A stretch of 64,000 bases of DNA from Mesocentrotus franciscanus (Eukaryota; Echinodermata; Echinoidea; Camarodonta; Strongylocentrotidae): NCBI GenBank assembly GCA_037976565.1, contig CP137671.1, positions 26,111,813 through 26,175,812 of the forward strand, read 5' to 3'. Position 1 is the first letter of the stretch. Every line of letters starts with the position of its first letter. The translations under genes and the position numbers were made by a program. Positions 57,101 to 61,549 of this stretch are shown piece by piece. The notes below the pieces were generated by a model, which saw nothing but the letters and a program-made list of their open reading frames with translations, searched no databases and was not told the DNA's origin.

Positions 57101-59166
57101 GAAGTTGAAAAAAACAATGAAATACATAAAAAAATTATCAAACAAAGGATAAAAGAAGGAATACCCTGGCTCTTCTAATCTTTGTTGTCGTATTATTATT
57201 CTAAATGGTCTAACAAATATATGTAGTGGAAAAGAAAGCTTAAATATGAAGAAATTATGATTTATGGGTAAAAATGTGAATTTGTTTGACCTTATTTGCA
57301 TAATTTACCATAAATATGCAAATGAGTAAGTTTTTCAAAAAATTGAAATAACTATAGTATTCTATACACTCTGCTTGACATGCATGCAAATTTTCGCGGC
57401 GATCGGCCGTTTAACGGCCGAGATCTTGGGGGCATAATGCCCCCCGGCCGTATTAAGACCTCAAATAGCCCGACCTTTTTAGGGTTAAACAAAAATTGTT
57501 AAAACACGTTCTTCATTATGTACATTATAATATGTATCACCTAATTTGTCTAGTGACGAATTAAAGTCTAGTTATCATTATTATTATCATTATCTTTTTT
57601 TTTTTTAATTATTACTATTATTGTCATTATAATTGTGATTATTATCATCGTCATTACCCAATACTTTCCTACCATGCGCTCCGTGCTTTGAGAATGGAAA
57701 TATCTGAGTAACAGAAGATTTGGATCAACGCAGTGCTGGAAGGAAATGCACCTTTTCTGAAAAATCCCAAAATCCAACAGGCCATGGCAGTGGCGTAATT
57801 AAAGGGGGTGTAGCCTGACGAGAATACATGTCTTTCCCCTGGCCTGACTCGGGGCCAATCGCGACTACGGACGACACGACCGCAGCAATCACGTGCGTGC
57901 AACATACGCGAAACCGAAGCGTGAGGAGAAATTAGGTCTCTTTAGCGAACGCTAGCGCGTGCTGACCATTTAGAGATTACGTCGCTGACTACCGTTAATC
58001 CATTCCATTCGTTTACGTGCAGTTGTCCAAAGAAAGACGTAGATGGCGTTAACCAGTATTTGTCAAGCTACACTCCCTTTGAGGAGCTAAGCCATAACGC
58101 ACGCAGTCCGTGTTGGAATTTTTTCTTAAAGGGCATGTCCAGTCCAAAAATAACTAACGTTCAATAGAAGCAGAAAAATCAGACAAACCAATCAAAAAAA
58201 ATTTGAGCAAAATCAGATAACTAATAAGAAAGTTATGAATTTTTAATGACATGAAAAACTTTGAAAATCACTAGACAAATTGGCAACTCACTCATGAGTC
58301 TGTGACGTCATGTCCTCACTATCCACTAATTATTTTCTTTATATTGATAATATAAATTTCCTATTTTCTCCCTAAGAATCTTATTTCTTCACACCAGCAT
58401 CCAAGTTAGATTGATAGTAATATGTTTTTGTGTGGATGCACTAATATAGAGTAATTTTTTCCAGTTAAATCATGAAAAATGTGAATTTTGATAAACTATT
58501 TATATAAAAATCAATAATTATGAATATACAATATTCAGAAAATAGTATCAATTCTTCAAAGTTCATAAAATTTTGTGAAATGTCATGCACGCAATATGAT
58601 ACAAATCATATAACCTGGGCAAAGGCATGGGAAATCAAGTTTTGGGGATAAAAGGGAAATTAATGGGATTAAACTATATAAAGCAATTGATAAATAGTGA
58701 GGACATGACGTCACAAACTGATAACCAAATTGGCAATTTGTGTAGTGATTTCCATTGTTCCATAGTTTTACATACTTTTTCAAAAATTCATAACTTTCTT
58801 ATTAGTTATCCGATTTTGCTCAAACTTTTTTTTGATTGGCTTGTCTGATTTTTCTGCTTCTATTGAAAGTAAATTAGTTTTGGAGTGGACTTAAACTTCA
58901 ATGTAGCTGTGCGAAGATTTAAAATTGCTTGTAACATTAATAATGTTGGTATCATTGCGAAAAGAATGTTTAATACAATCTTCCTAATGATTCATATTTA
59001 CCTTTCTAAAAATTGTTTGAGAATTGACTAATCTGCTATCAAAAGTGATACAATTGCTACTCGTTTTTCCGCCCTTGATCAGCCCGCTGTTTGTTGGTAC
59101 GATTCGTGACGTAGGTAGTTGGGCTAATGCGCGAGAGCGCTCCCAAGCCCCAATCACTGCATTCAT
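21187..59166 (-). CDS. SAMHD1: SAMHD1-like dNTP triphosphohydrolase, 12 coding exons (whole gene span)
   Basis: HD-domain phosphohydrolase that by family knowledge cleaves dNTPs to deoxynucleoside plus triphosphate and restricts dNTP pools. Exons, in transcript order: 59166-59002, 53609-53449, 49698-49509, 47600-47457, 46625-46419, 45757-45666, 38082-38026, 26385-26193, 25121-25002, 24258-24148, 22892-22628, 21362-21187. They sum to 1881 nt (626 residues plus stop); all junctions are GT/AG and phase-compatible. Visible motifs: VFNDPIH (56-62), DTPEFQRLR (76-84), RFEHSIG with His106, [11 protein letters not shown] with His147/Asp148, [12 protein letters not shown] with Asp242 (the metal/catalytic HD set). 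The human protein is also about 626 residues but has an N-terminal SAM domain that I do not see here; this protein instead has a longer C-terminal tail. Very large introns are packed with transposons. Exon 1 is the least certain part. The exon model is inferred by eye and homology memory, with no transcript evidence. Confidence 0.88.
21363..22627 (-). other. SAMHD1-like last intron with LINE 3'-end remnants
   Basis: Plus-strand remnants include a segment near 21600-21730 (GGTAGTTGCATAGGA, TTTTGATGTAGGCAT) that recurs at 62370-62470. There are also two LINE-like 3' ends with terminal AATAAACAAATGAAATGAA (about 22000) and AATAAACTGAACTGATATAT (about 22178), and a CR1-type tail GAGCGCTATATAAGCAG with (ATT)n at 22455-22500. 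Confidence 0.55.
22628..22892 (-). CDS. SAMHD1: SAMHD1-like exon 11 (C-lobe end and basic tail)
   Basis: Acceptor TTTGACCAG, 265 bp, donor CAG/GTAAGA, phase 1 exit. Encodes [19 protein letters not shown] then [16 protein letters not shown], matching [30 protein letters not shown]. It then runs into a basic, proline-rich tail with [11 protein letters not shown] (Thr532-Pro533), a CDK-type S/T-P-x-K site. The exact acceptor is a choice between close candidates; this one gives the best alignment. Confidence 0.85.
23720..24083 (-). repeat. tRNA-headed SINE, second copy
   Basis: Plus strand 23940-24083 reads ATTAACACCTGTGTGGAGAG, then TGTCTTGCCAAAGGATGTAA and ends ACCACGACACCTCC, matching the SINE at 12944-13265. 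The (AAT)n run at 23720-23810 would be its tail on the minus strand. It lies in an intron of the SAMHD1-like gene, in the same orientation. Confidence 0.65.
24148..24258 (-). CDS. SAMHD1: SAMHD1-like exon 10
   Basis: Acceptor CTGATAG, 111 bp (37 codons), donor GTCAGT, phase 0. Encodes [20 protein letters not shown] then [17 protein letters not shown]. It aligns with [22 protein letters not shown] of the human protein (MDYG to FDYG, NP kept, FY kept). Confidence 0.9.
25002..25121 (-). CDS. SAMHD1: SAMHD1-like exon 9 with serine run
   Basis: Acceptor ATTAAAG, 120 bp (40 codons), donor GTATTA, phase 0. Encodes [16 protein letters not shown], a run of nine serines, then [11 protein letters not shown]. 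It occupies the position of the human loop and strand [21 protein letters not shown]. The serine run uses mixed TCN and AGT codons, so it is not a simple pure-codon slippage tract. The acceptor tract is AT-rich and weak. Confidence 0.82.
25150..25460. repeat. (AT)n and (AC)n microsatellite cluster
   Basis: Long AT runs at 25150-25172, 25250-25290 and 25386-25420, flanked by ACACAC runs at 25365-25386 and 25425-25448. It starts about 30 bp upstream of exon 9 (on the acceptor side), so it lies next to that splice site. Confidence 0.95.
25594..25760. repeat. (ATT)n-rich low-complexity tract
   Basis: Imperfect ATT/ATC triplet repeats; isoleucine-rich open frames here are artefacts. Confidence 0.9.
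26193..26385 (-). CDS. SAMHD1: SAMHD1-like exon 8
   Basis: Acceptor TGTTTCAG, 193 bp, donor GTATTT, phase 0 exit. Encodes [20 protein letters not shown] then helices ending [13 protein letters not shown] and HANEE. It corresponds to [21 protein letters not shown] through IEYRNLFKYVGE; the R of HKREF matches the family Arg that contacts allosteric nucleotide and sits in an R-x-L-like stretch. Confidence 0.9.
26907..26914 (+). promoter_or_regulatory. TATA box of the Harbinger transposase
   Basis: GGTATAAAAAG at about 26907, preceded by GCCCAC. It lies only about 24 nt before the first ATG (26932) and about 100 nt before the ATG at 27010, so a start 25-30 nt downstream of TATA favours the second ATG. 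The same word, GGTATAAAAAGAGGGCCTCC, is kept in the partial copy near 30792. Confidence 0.6.
27010..28315 (+). pseudogene. HARBI1-like DDE transposase, frameshifted
   Basis: DDE_Tnp_4-type nuclease that would cut and paste the element. Start chosen at ATG 27010 ([11 protein letters not shown]) because of the TATA position. The N-terminal region has a basic stretch [11 protein letters not shown]. The [15 protein letters not shown] and [13 protein letters not shown] helices precede GALDGK (first catalytic Asp, about 27620). The frame then changes, with loss of the usual roughly 20-residue loop, to [13 protein letters not shown] (second Asp, about 27668), [11 protein letters not shown], another frame change to [20 protein letters not shown] (catalytic Glu, about 27980) and a 14-bp local duplication. 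An intron follows (donor GTTAGT near 28052, acceptor TTACAG near 28220), then [17 protein letters not shown] and stop. Inactive as it stands. Confidence 0.85.
28316..29365. other. Harbinger interior, non-coding
   Basis: Between the two convergent genes; includes TAAATAAATAAATAAATAAT at 28800 and no convincing frame. Both genes' 3' ends and poly(A) signals should lie here. Confidence 0.5.
29366..29945 (-). CDS. Harbinger second protein (BESS-type C terminus), partial
   Basis: Frame open from about 29945 to a stop at 29364-29366. The N-terminal part is acidic and proline-rich ([37 protein letters not shown]). The C-terminal part is [13 protein letters not shown] then [20 protein letters not shown] and IMEVL, resembling the BESS motif found at the end of MADF/BESS proteins, which Harbinger elements use as a DNA-binding and nuclear-import partner. 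No MADF or Myb domain is seen upstream and no ATG opens the frame, so a first exon is missing or lost. Family assignment is from memory of such pairs. Confidence 0.6.
30985..31211. repeat. 137-bp direct repeats split by insertions
   Basis: Units start GGCGTGGGGTCTAGGGGC (30989) and GGCGTGGGGTCCAGGGGGC (31125), each followed by AGCCCCCGGAAGCTCAGGG and GGTCAGATGAGCATATTTGA. Matching pieces resume at about 35515-35560 (GGCAGAGCTTCCTGAAGCTC) and 36338-36410 (CGGTCAGATGAGCATATTTT, GGCGTAGGATCCAGGGGG), so the array was opened by the intervening inserts. Confidence 0.7.
32355..32967 (-). CDS. SGNH/GDSL-type hydrolase domain of a retroelement
   Basis: About 200-residue open frame. [20 protein letters not shown] holds the GDS block with the likely nucleophile Ser. 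[12 protein letters not shown] supplies the GxND block, and [16 protein letters not shown] supplies the D-x-x-H block, so the full Ser-Asp-His set is present. Such domains occur in DIRS/Ngaro-type tyrosine-recombinase retroelements and in some CR1 ORF1 proteins; the IW-xx-GxSIV-W opening is more like the former. Substrate unknown. The frame is intact apart from loss of its upstream part at the LINE junction. The start codon shown is only the first Met. Confidence 0.7.
32955..34722 (+). pseudogene. LINE fragment (endonuclease C-term to RT linker), split by a MITE
   Basis: [20 protein letters not shown] then [15 protein letters not shown] and SDHYMV mark the end of an AP-type endonuclease. After a frameshift near 33160 comes the linker: [35 protein letters not shown]. 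Beyond the MITE it resumes with [20 protein letters not shown] and [12 protein letters not shown] up to NFADVSEST (about 34720). Both the 5' part and the whole RT are missing. CR1/L2-type by resemblance. Confidence 0.75.
33548..34470. mobile_element. TA-flanked MITE inside the LINE (919 bp)
   Basis: Body 33550-34468: left end CACTGCAAAAACCAGAGTGC, right end ...GGTTCCCGCAGTG, flanked by TA on both sides. Subterminal zones on both arms repeat GGTGTTAAATTTAACAC and TTAACACCA words. No transposase. TA duplications point to the Tc1/mariner group. Removing the body and one TA rejoins the LINE reading frame. Confidence 0.85.
34725..34939 (-). pseudogene. Basic gag-like N terminus of the same retroelement
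   Basis: Begins [20 protein letters not shown] (Met near 34930), then alternates proline/alanine-rich and basic stretches ([31 protein letters not shown]) to GADDQG, where it meets the 3' edge of the LINE fragment. It is on the same strand as the hydrolase, so the two may have been one reading unit. No zinc knuckle is visible. Function is inferred from context only. Confidence 0.4.
35559..36336. mobile_element. TTAA-flanked palindromic MITE, copy 1 (770 bp)
   Basis: Body 35563-36332, flanked by TTAA (35559-35562, 36333-36336). Termini AGCCCAAGTCCACGCCAAAA and its complement TTTTTGGAGTGGACTTGGGCT. The inverted similarity extends far inward (GAAAAATCAGACAAACCAAT, AACTAATAAGAAAGTTATGA). A TGACGTCA lies at 36142. 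It is inserted within a 137-bp repeat unit. Copy 2 is at 58126-58897. Confidence 0.85.
36483..37996. mobile_element. Mutator-like foldback element with 9-bp target duplication
   Basis: Body 36492-37987, flanked by CACAAGGAA on both sides (36483-36491, 37988-37996). Termini GGCTTATTCCGAAAGGGTGG and its inverted partner. Inverted arms run about 300 bp, including CTAGTCTTCCACATCAG and AGAATTAAATAAATAAATAA in both arms. Each arm holds its own hairpin of CGCACCCTTTCG / CGAAAGGGTGCG. Nine-base duplications and long arms fit the Mutator superfamily. The centre is a captured RTE fragment. It lies in a SAMHD1 intron, ending next to exon 7. Confidence 0.8.
37000..37575 (+). pseudogene. RTE-type RT C-terminal fragment
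   Basis: [16 protein letters not shown] start reads [20 protein letters not shown], then [37 protein letters not shown] and [13 protein letters not shown]. After a frameshift near 37370 it continues [17 protein letters not shown]. This is the characteristic C terminus of RTE-clade elements. It is enclosed by the long inverted arms of the Mutator-like element. Confidence 0.8.
38026..38082 (-). CDS. SAMHD1: SAMHD1-like exon 7 (57 bp)
   Basis: Acceptor TTCTTGTAG, donor GTAAGT. The split Met codon AT plus G gives [18 protein letters not shown] then VGEGG, aligning with [20 protein letters not shown]. The phase-2 exit (GG) joins A of exon 8 to give Gly-Lys. A Mutator-like element ends at 37987, with its target duplication ending at 37996, only about 29 bp past the donor core. 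Confidence 0.9.
38100..39430. other. Intron sequence with unassigned frame and AT microsatellites
   Basis: (AT)n at 38141-38162 and 39096-39127. A plus frame at 38735-38989 (basic, Ser/Lys-rich, [17 protein letters not shown]) follows GAGATAAAAAGGGAGCTCC-like retroelement-style sequence; it is not assignable to a family. A poly(A)-like AATAAAACACCTTATAAAT stands near 39362. Confidence 0.4.
39430..39655 (+). pseudogene. LINE RT C-terminal fragment
   Basis: [20 protein letters not shown] then [12 protein letters not shown], stop, NQF and [13 protein letters not shown] read as the last 70 residues of a Jockey/CR1-type RT. One internal stop replaces the expected Trp. No further upstream RT is visible. 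Confidence 0.7.
39656..40380. other. No recognisable gene
   Basis: Intron sequence of the SAMHD1-like gene. A word near 40386 (AAAGGGAAGTAGACTC) resembles the TTAA MITE terminus. Nothing else assignable. Confidence 0.4.
40492..43838 (+). pseudogene. PHD-finger LINE (CR1/Jockey group), near full length, decayed
   Basis: ORF1-like part (40492-41079): two cysteine-rich zinc-finger blocks, [11 protein letters not shown]...CTDC...H...C...WYCPAC and CDMCEEL...[12 protein letters not shown]. Endonuclease part (41076-41890): [42 protein letters not shown], broken by stops and a deletion. RT (42225-43058): [54 protein letters not shown], directly followed by a TGA at 43036; about 6 residues are missing before LFADD. 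C terminus (43086-43838): [38 protein letters not shown]. Several stops; inactive. It sits antisense in a SAMHD1 intron. Confidence 0.88.
43872..44540. mobile_element. GC-rich foldback MITE, nested or tandem copies
   Basis: AAGGCCCGGTCACACAGCC occurs at 43875 and again at 44210; the right end at about 44519-44538 is its complement. 44210-44538 forms a near-perfect foldback with arms of about 115 bp (TCGCGGGTAAAATTTCGCGA, GCCCGTGGTGGAAAATGTGC in both). 43872-44209 looks like the left half of a diverged sister copy with many ACACGCGGTA words. It directly follows the LINE's 3' part. Confidence 0.85.
44541..44929. other. Unassigned intron sequence
   Basis: Nothing recognisable. Confidence 0.4.
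44930..45415. mobile_element. Foldback MITE
   Basis: Arms at about 44975-45050 and 45285-45360 are inverted: GGTACATCAGAATAAGGACC and GAGAAAAGTTGCAAAATG on the left; CATTTTGCAACTTTTCTCTA and CCCTTACTCTGATGTACTGC on the right. Similarity is imperfect. The centre is AT-rich and non-coding. Lies 250 bp before SAMHD1 exon 6 on its 3' (intron) side. Confidence 0.75.
45666..45757 (-). CDS. SAMHD1: SAMHD1-like exon 6
   Basis: Acceptor TGTTTAG, 92 bp, donor GTAATC, phase 2 exit. Encodes [18 protein letters not shown] then [12 protein letters not shown]. It aligns with [23 protein letters not shown] of the human enzyme. The histidine of AYQH is kept, but the residues aligned to Asn358, Arg371, Arg372 and Lys377 are Asp, Tyr, Ala and Arg. 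The exon is too short to stand out as an open frame and was found from splice logic. Confidence 0.88.
46419..46625 (-). CDS. SAMHD1: SAMHD1-like exon 5 (catalytic Asp)
   Basis: Acceptor GTATCAG, 207 bp, donor GTATAC, phase 0. Encodes residues 221-289, [18 protein letters not shown] then [26 protein letters not shown] and ending GELCFRDK. Asp242 in DVDKW is the last metal ligand of the HD site, and Tyr246 and Asp250 match substrate-pocket residues. FNR and RDK match allosteric nucleotide-contact positions. Very strong match. Confidence 0.94.
46676..46866. repeat. GA/CAGA-rich purine tract
   Basis: GAGAGAGAGACAGAGAGACAG followed by GACAGACAGA and further AGAGAGG words, immediately upstream (on the minus strand) of exon 5; on that strand it is a C/T-rich tract ahead of the acceptor. 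Confidence 0.85.
47201..47430. repeat. AC-rich, poly-C and TCTC tracts
   Basis: (AC)n at 47207-47243, C11 near 47388, CTCTCTGTCTCTCTCTCTCG at 47402-47421. Confidence 0.85.
47457..47600 (-). CDS. SAMHD1: SAMHD1-like exon 4
   Basis: Acceptor TTTGCAG, 144 bp, phase 0 at both ends, donor GTATAA. Encodes residues 173-220, [16 protein letters not shown] through [17 protein letters not shown]. It corresponds to the helical segment after the HD motif (HEQGSVMMFEHLI in human). The donor is weaker than consensus. Confidence 0.88.
47601..48373. other. Unassigned intron sequence
   Basis: Intron between exons 3 and 4; no structure recognised before the MITE at 48374. Confidence 0.4.
48374..48517. mobile_element. 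Short MITE (about 144 bp)
   Basis: CAGGGCCCCGTCTTACAAAG AGTT at the left and AACTCTCATATGACGGGGCCCTG at the right. The interior is built of repeated ATCAATCGCAA / TTGCGATTGAT words in both orientations. No clear target duplication. Confidence 0.75.
48523..49366. mobile_element. GC-rich MITE (about 840 bp)
   Basis: Left end AAAGGCCGGCTCATATAGTA; right end CATAGTGTGAGCCAGCCTTA, an imperfect inverted match. The interior is G- and C-rich with many CGACGGC and AACGACAACGAC words. Not coding: the Arg-rich frames are by-products of composition. Directly follows the previous MITE. Confidence 0.75.
49509..49698 (-). CDS. SAMHD1: SAMHD1-like exon 3 (HD motif)
   Basis: Acceptor AATGTAG, 190 bp, donor GTGAGT. 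The split glycine codon with exon 2 (GG plus T) restores HSIG-VSHLAG. Encodes residues 110-172 with the defining motif [16 protein letters not shown], supplying His147 and Asp148. It ends in GKKWK at phase 0, directly before HENQS of exon 4, matching the KW-x-HE junction of the family. Confidence 0.93.
50139..52545. repeat. About 110-140-bp tandem array with GCGAGCGAGC palindromes
   Basis: Roughly 18 diverged units. Each has TTTTGGCGAGCGAGCGTAGC GAGCGAGC (a palindromic GCGAGCGAGC pair, often shortened), TTGGTACATAA, a T-rich stretch, GTTGCAGGTCGGGGCGGGCA, CAATCATGTTTAAGGCGATG and TTAATTCCA. GTTGCAGG anchors include 50433, 50705, 50820, 50933, 51276, 51536, 51662, 51991, 52290 and 52432. It opens with CAGTGGCGTATCTGGGG. 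It lies wholly in the SAMHD1 intron that separates exons 2 and 3. Confidence 0.9.
52870..53065. repeat. Polypyrimidine (C/T) tract, about 190 bp
   Basis: Almost uninterrupted TTTCC/TCTTCC sequence on the plus strand; the minus-strand transcript of the SAMHD1-like gene would carry a polypurine run here. Lysine-rich open frames are artefacts. Confidence 0.9.
53449..53609 (-). CDS. SAMHD1: SAMHD1-like exon 2 (start of HD domain)
   Basis: Acceptor TTACAG, 161 bp, donor GTATGT, leaving phase 2. Encodes residues 56-109: [25 protein letters not shown], then [16 protein letters not shown]. Valine and asparagine of VFN and the D-Q-R of DTPEFQRLR correspond to nucleotide-contacting residues of the first allosteric site in the human enzyme. 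His106 in RFEHS is the first metal-binding histidine of the HD site. Strong family match. Confidence 0.92.
53936..54148. mobile_element. Foldback MITE with exact 35-bp arms
   Basis: TGACAACTCTCCATGCCTTC TGATCATGGAATTTCA at the left; exact complement TGAAATTCCATGATCAGAAG GCATGGAGAGTTGTC at about 54112-54147. The loop is AT-rich and non-coding. Confidence 0.85.
54264..55171 (-). pseudogene. CR1/L2-type LINE RT fragment
   Basis: Minus strand: [75 protein letters not shown], then after a frameshift near 54720 [55 protein letters not shown] and [20 protein letters not shown]. It covers RT palm to C terminus; fingers and endonuclease are absent. One frameshift only, so a fairly young copy. It lies in the first SAMHD1 intron, same sense. 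Confidence 0.88.
55413..56720 (+). mobile_element. Helitron-like repeat, third copy (diverged subfamily)
   Basis: Starts with a hairpin word GGTGATACGTACGGTACGT..ACGTATCAC (55413-55441) and then matches units A/B at 14-17 kb from CATTTTGTGAAAATCAACTC onward (ATTTATCATGATCAAGGTCA, TATCCGTCCGGTCAATTTCA, GTACGTCCGCGCG). TGACGTCA is at 56200 and 56248; a tRNA-like stretch (ACTTGCCTCC... GGTTCGATTC) lies at 56646-56707. The right end is cut by the piggyBac-type MITE at 56728. Confidence 0.65.
56724..57488. mobile_element. piggyBac-type MITE, copy 2 (757 bp, inverted)
   Basis: Body 56728-57484 with TTAA at 56724-56727 and 57485-57488; termini CCCTAATAAGGCCGGGGGC and GACCTTTTTAGGG. The body matches copy 1 (20192-20946) in reverse complement, for example TCGGCCCGAAAATCGCTCAT and GGCGATCGGCCGT. 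No coding capacity. Confidence 0.85.
57560..57660. repeat. (ATT)n-rich tract
   Basis: ATTATTATCATTATC and related words around a poly-T run. Confidence 0.85.
58126..58897. mobile_element. TTAA MITE family, copy 2
   Basis: Left end TTAAAGGGCATGTCCAGTCC; the body matches 35563-36332 almost throughout (TTGATAGTAATATGTTTTTG, CATAACCTGGGC, GGGATTAAA); right end TTTTGGAGTGGACTTAAA. TGACGTCA at 58303 and 58706. It ends about 105 bp before the 3' edge of SAMHD1 exon 1. Confidence 0.85.
59002..59166 (-). CDS. SAMHD1: SAMHD1-like exon 1 (candidate start exon)
   Basis: Open frame of 55 codons starting at ATG 59166-59164, with an A at -3 and an in-frame stop a short way upstream. It ends in AAG then the donor GTAAAT, phase 0. 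Joined to exon 2 it gives IFRK followed by VFNDPIH, which fits the usual K-V-[FI]-N-D-P start of the SAMHD1 HD domain. The 55 residues are polar and basic and show no SAM-domain pattern. No other upstream exon was found. The call rests on the donor, phase and junction sequence, not on residue similarity, so a different first exon beyond this one is possible. Confidence 0.5.
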
Positions 59167-60130
59167 TGTGTATGTGTAAATGTCACTTGAACGCCAATTA
59201 TCTCAAAACAACAGGGGCGGATCCAGCCGGTGGCAGGAGAGGGGGCAATTCGTTTTTGTTTTGCCTATTGCATATAGCGGCAACTCAGCCAGCCGGCAGC
59301 CGGTGAATAAGCGGGGGTGTAAGGAGCCCTTTTTCTTTTTTTTGGTCAAATTTTGAGGAAATATTTAGCGGCGACTCAACCAGTAGGTGAGATAGAAGGA
59401 AGAGGGAGACTAAGAGAAAAAGAAGACGGCGTTGATGGTGCAGCTGCGGGGCAAGTTATATCTGCACAAACCTGAGCCCCGGGCGCGGGCGGGTTGGCGC
59501 CGGAAACGGGCTCGGCTTGCCTGTGAATACAGTGGTCGGTAAAAGTACTGTGAACTAGACCCACACTGGGTTATATATTTTTTTCATTTTTGGAAAGTTT
59601 AAGATCATTCTTCGCAAATTTCTAGCAGATCAAATCATAGACGAATCAATGCGGGATTCAAACCTGCAAATATTAATTTCAATTAGATCCACATCGCGAA
59701 TTGAACTGCACGGCATCATGATGACTTTCAGTCTCAGGATTGATACCAGAAGCGATTGAACTGCATAGAAAATTATCATCATGATCATTATCCTAATTCA
59801 TACGAGGACATTTCCACACAAAAAATATAAGATATTTGGAATAATCGAAATGTTTTACATTATACAAATGGCATCTTAAGCGTATGACGTCATGATTCAG
59901 GACCCGTATATTTCGCTTTCAAGCCAGGATTCGAAGTTCTGAGAAGAGTATTGGAAAATGATTATTGAAATGATTAATTAATATTTACACAACCTTTAAG
60001 CAAATGATTCGTGTTCTTAATGAAATAAGATTTCCTTACATGTATAATTTGCCCATTTTGTAAAATGTCTTCGCATAGCTACTTTTACCACAAAACAAAG
60101 AGATTCACGGTTGTAATAACTCTTTAGTCG
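59167..60130. other. Region upstream of SAMHD1 exon 1
   Basis: GC content rises at 59100-59560, with GGGGCGGATCCAGCCGGTGG and GAGCCCCGGGCGCGGGCGGG. TGACGTCA occurs at 59885. The 5' UTR and promoter would lie here if exon 1 is right, but no clear TATA or initiator was chosen. Confidence 0.3.
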
Positions 60131-61382
60131 CATAGACAAACAAATATATCTATTATATATATATATATATATACAAATATAATTTATAATACATAAATAT
60201 AAACATAAATTATTTTGATAGACATCGATCATTCCTCAAAATAGGGATAGCACTTAAATTAGTACGCAGACAATTCCTTGGTGAGCTTCCAATTTTAGGG
60301 GTAGACCCCTTTGAATATTTTCAAGTCTGACAGGGAGGCCCTAGTCCCCTTAGTCGCCGACAAAAGCATGAGGCACTAATAATGTGACTCGAGACGTTAA
60401 AATGAGAGGGAACTCGCATTTTTTTTCAGATTCTATTTCATTTTTTTAATTCTTATTCTCCATTTCTTAAGCTTTAATTTGATATAAAGCTCATTTCTGG
60501 AGTGGTTGTATTAGTGAAGCAAAGCCCGCGGAACAGCGGGGCTCGGAAGCTCGAGCCCCCACACTTTTTTGAAAAGGTATGTTAAAGAGAAATAGACAGA
60601 AAAAAAGAAAGAAAGAAAGACGCTATATCTTTAATGATTCATTTGCAGAAATCATACTTAATGGCGATCCTGAAAAAGGAAAACTTACATTTGAACGCAT
60701 ATCAAAGGAAAGGTAGGTACAGGCCGTATGCAAAGCAAACCATAGAAATGGTACATGCCCATACAAGTGATCTGGTTGGAGTCCGATATGCCTTAGTGAA
60801 CTGACTTGATGTACCGTATAGAATTTAAATTAATTTAAGTTCCTCAGTGTTAAGAAGGCTTAGGCGTAAAGGGGTTTACTGCAAGGACGAAATGTGAAAA
60901 AGTCAGACATGATTGGCCTTGAAGTATACTGTATATGGGTTTGTTGATTTTACATTAAGAGATTGTTTGTGTTACGTATATTAATTGTTAAATACAAAAT
61001 GATACATTATCCTCTATACCTAAACCTCGTGTTTAAGGTATTAATATCAATGAGCATCTTAGTCCCCAAATTTCCCCCTAATTCAGCCCAAAAGAGGAAA
61101 TGCGAAAAGTAAGCACTCGGAGGCATCGTCTAGCATGTCGGCAAAGTTTCCAAATTCAGCAGTTTGTGGATTCATAAAATCGTAAAAGCCTAATTTGTTA
61201 AAAAACTTGTATCGCCAGAATCTGGCTAAAAACACTCCATTCAGTTATACAGCTGCGCTGAACACGAACGGTCAGTCAATTTTTTTTTTCTTCAATCTGC
61301 TCATTTATGCACATTGTACCGAACAAAATTAGCCTCATGCACATCGTTTATTAATACAGCTGGGTCGTTACTGTTACACTAT
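60131..61382. other. No recognisable gene
   Basis: An (AT)n run at 60152-60172 and GAAAGAAAGAAAG at 60606-60620; otherwise unassigned. Confidence 0.45.
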
Positions 61383-61530
61383 TACCGTGTTTACACAGTG
61401 ATCCGCCTCGAGGGTTGAAGCCGCGAGGCGTGTTGAACCCTATAAAGCCCGCAAATGTGATCGTGTTTACACGGAAGAAGAAAAAAAGGCGAGTTCAACC
61501 CTCGAGGCGGATCCCTGTGTAAACACGGTA
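61383..61530. mobile_element. Miniature TA-flanked MITE (144-bp body)
   Basis: TA, then CCGTGTTTACACAGTGATCC GCCTCGAGGGTTGAA at the left, and TTCAACCCTCGAGGCGGATC CCTGTGTAAACACGG, then TA at the right (body 61385-61528). Arms of about 36 bp differ at a single position or so. The short centre has a second internal inverted GTGTTTACAC. Confidence 0.88.
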
Positions 61531-61549
61531 TATATGGACAGATAGGAAA

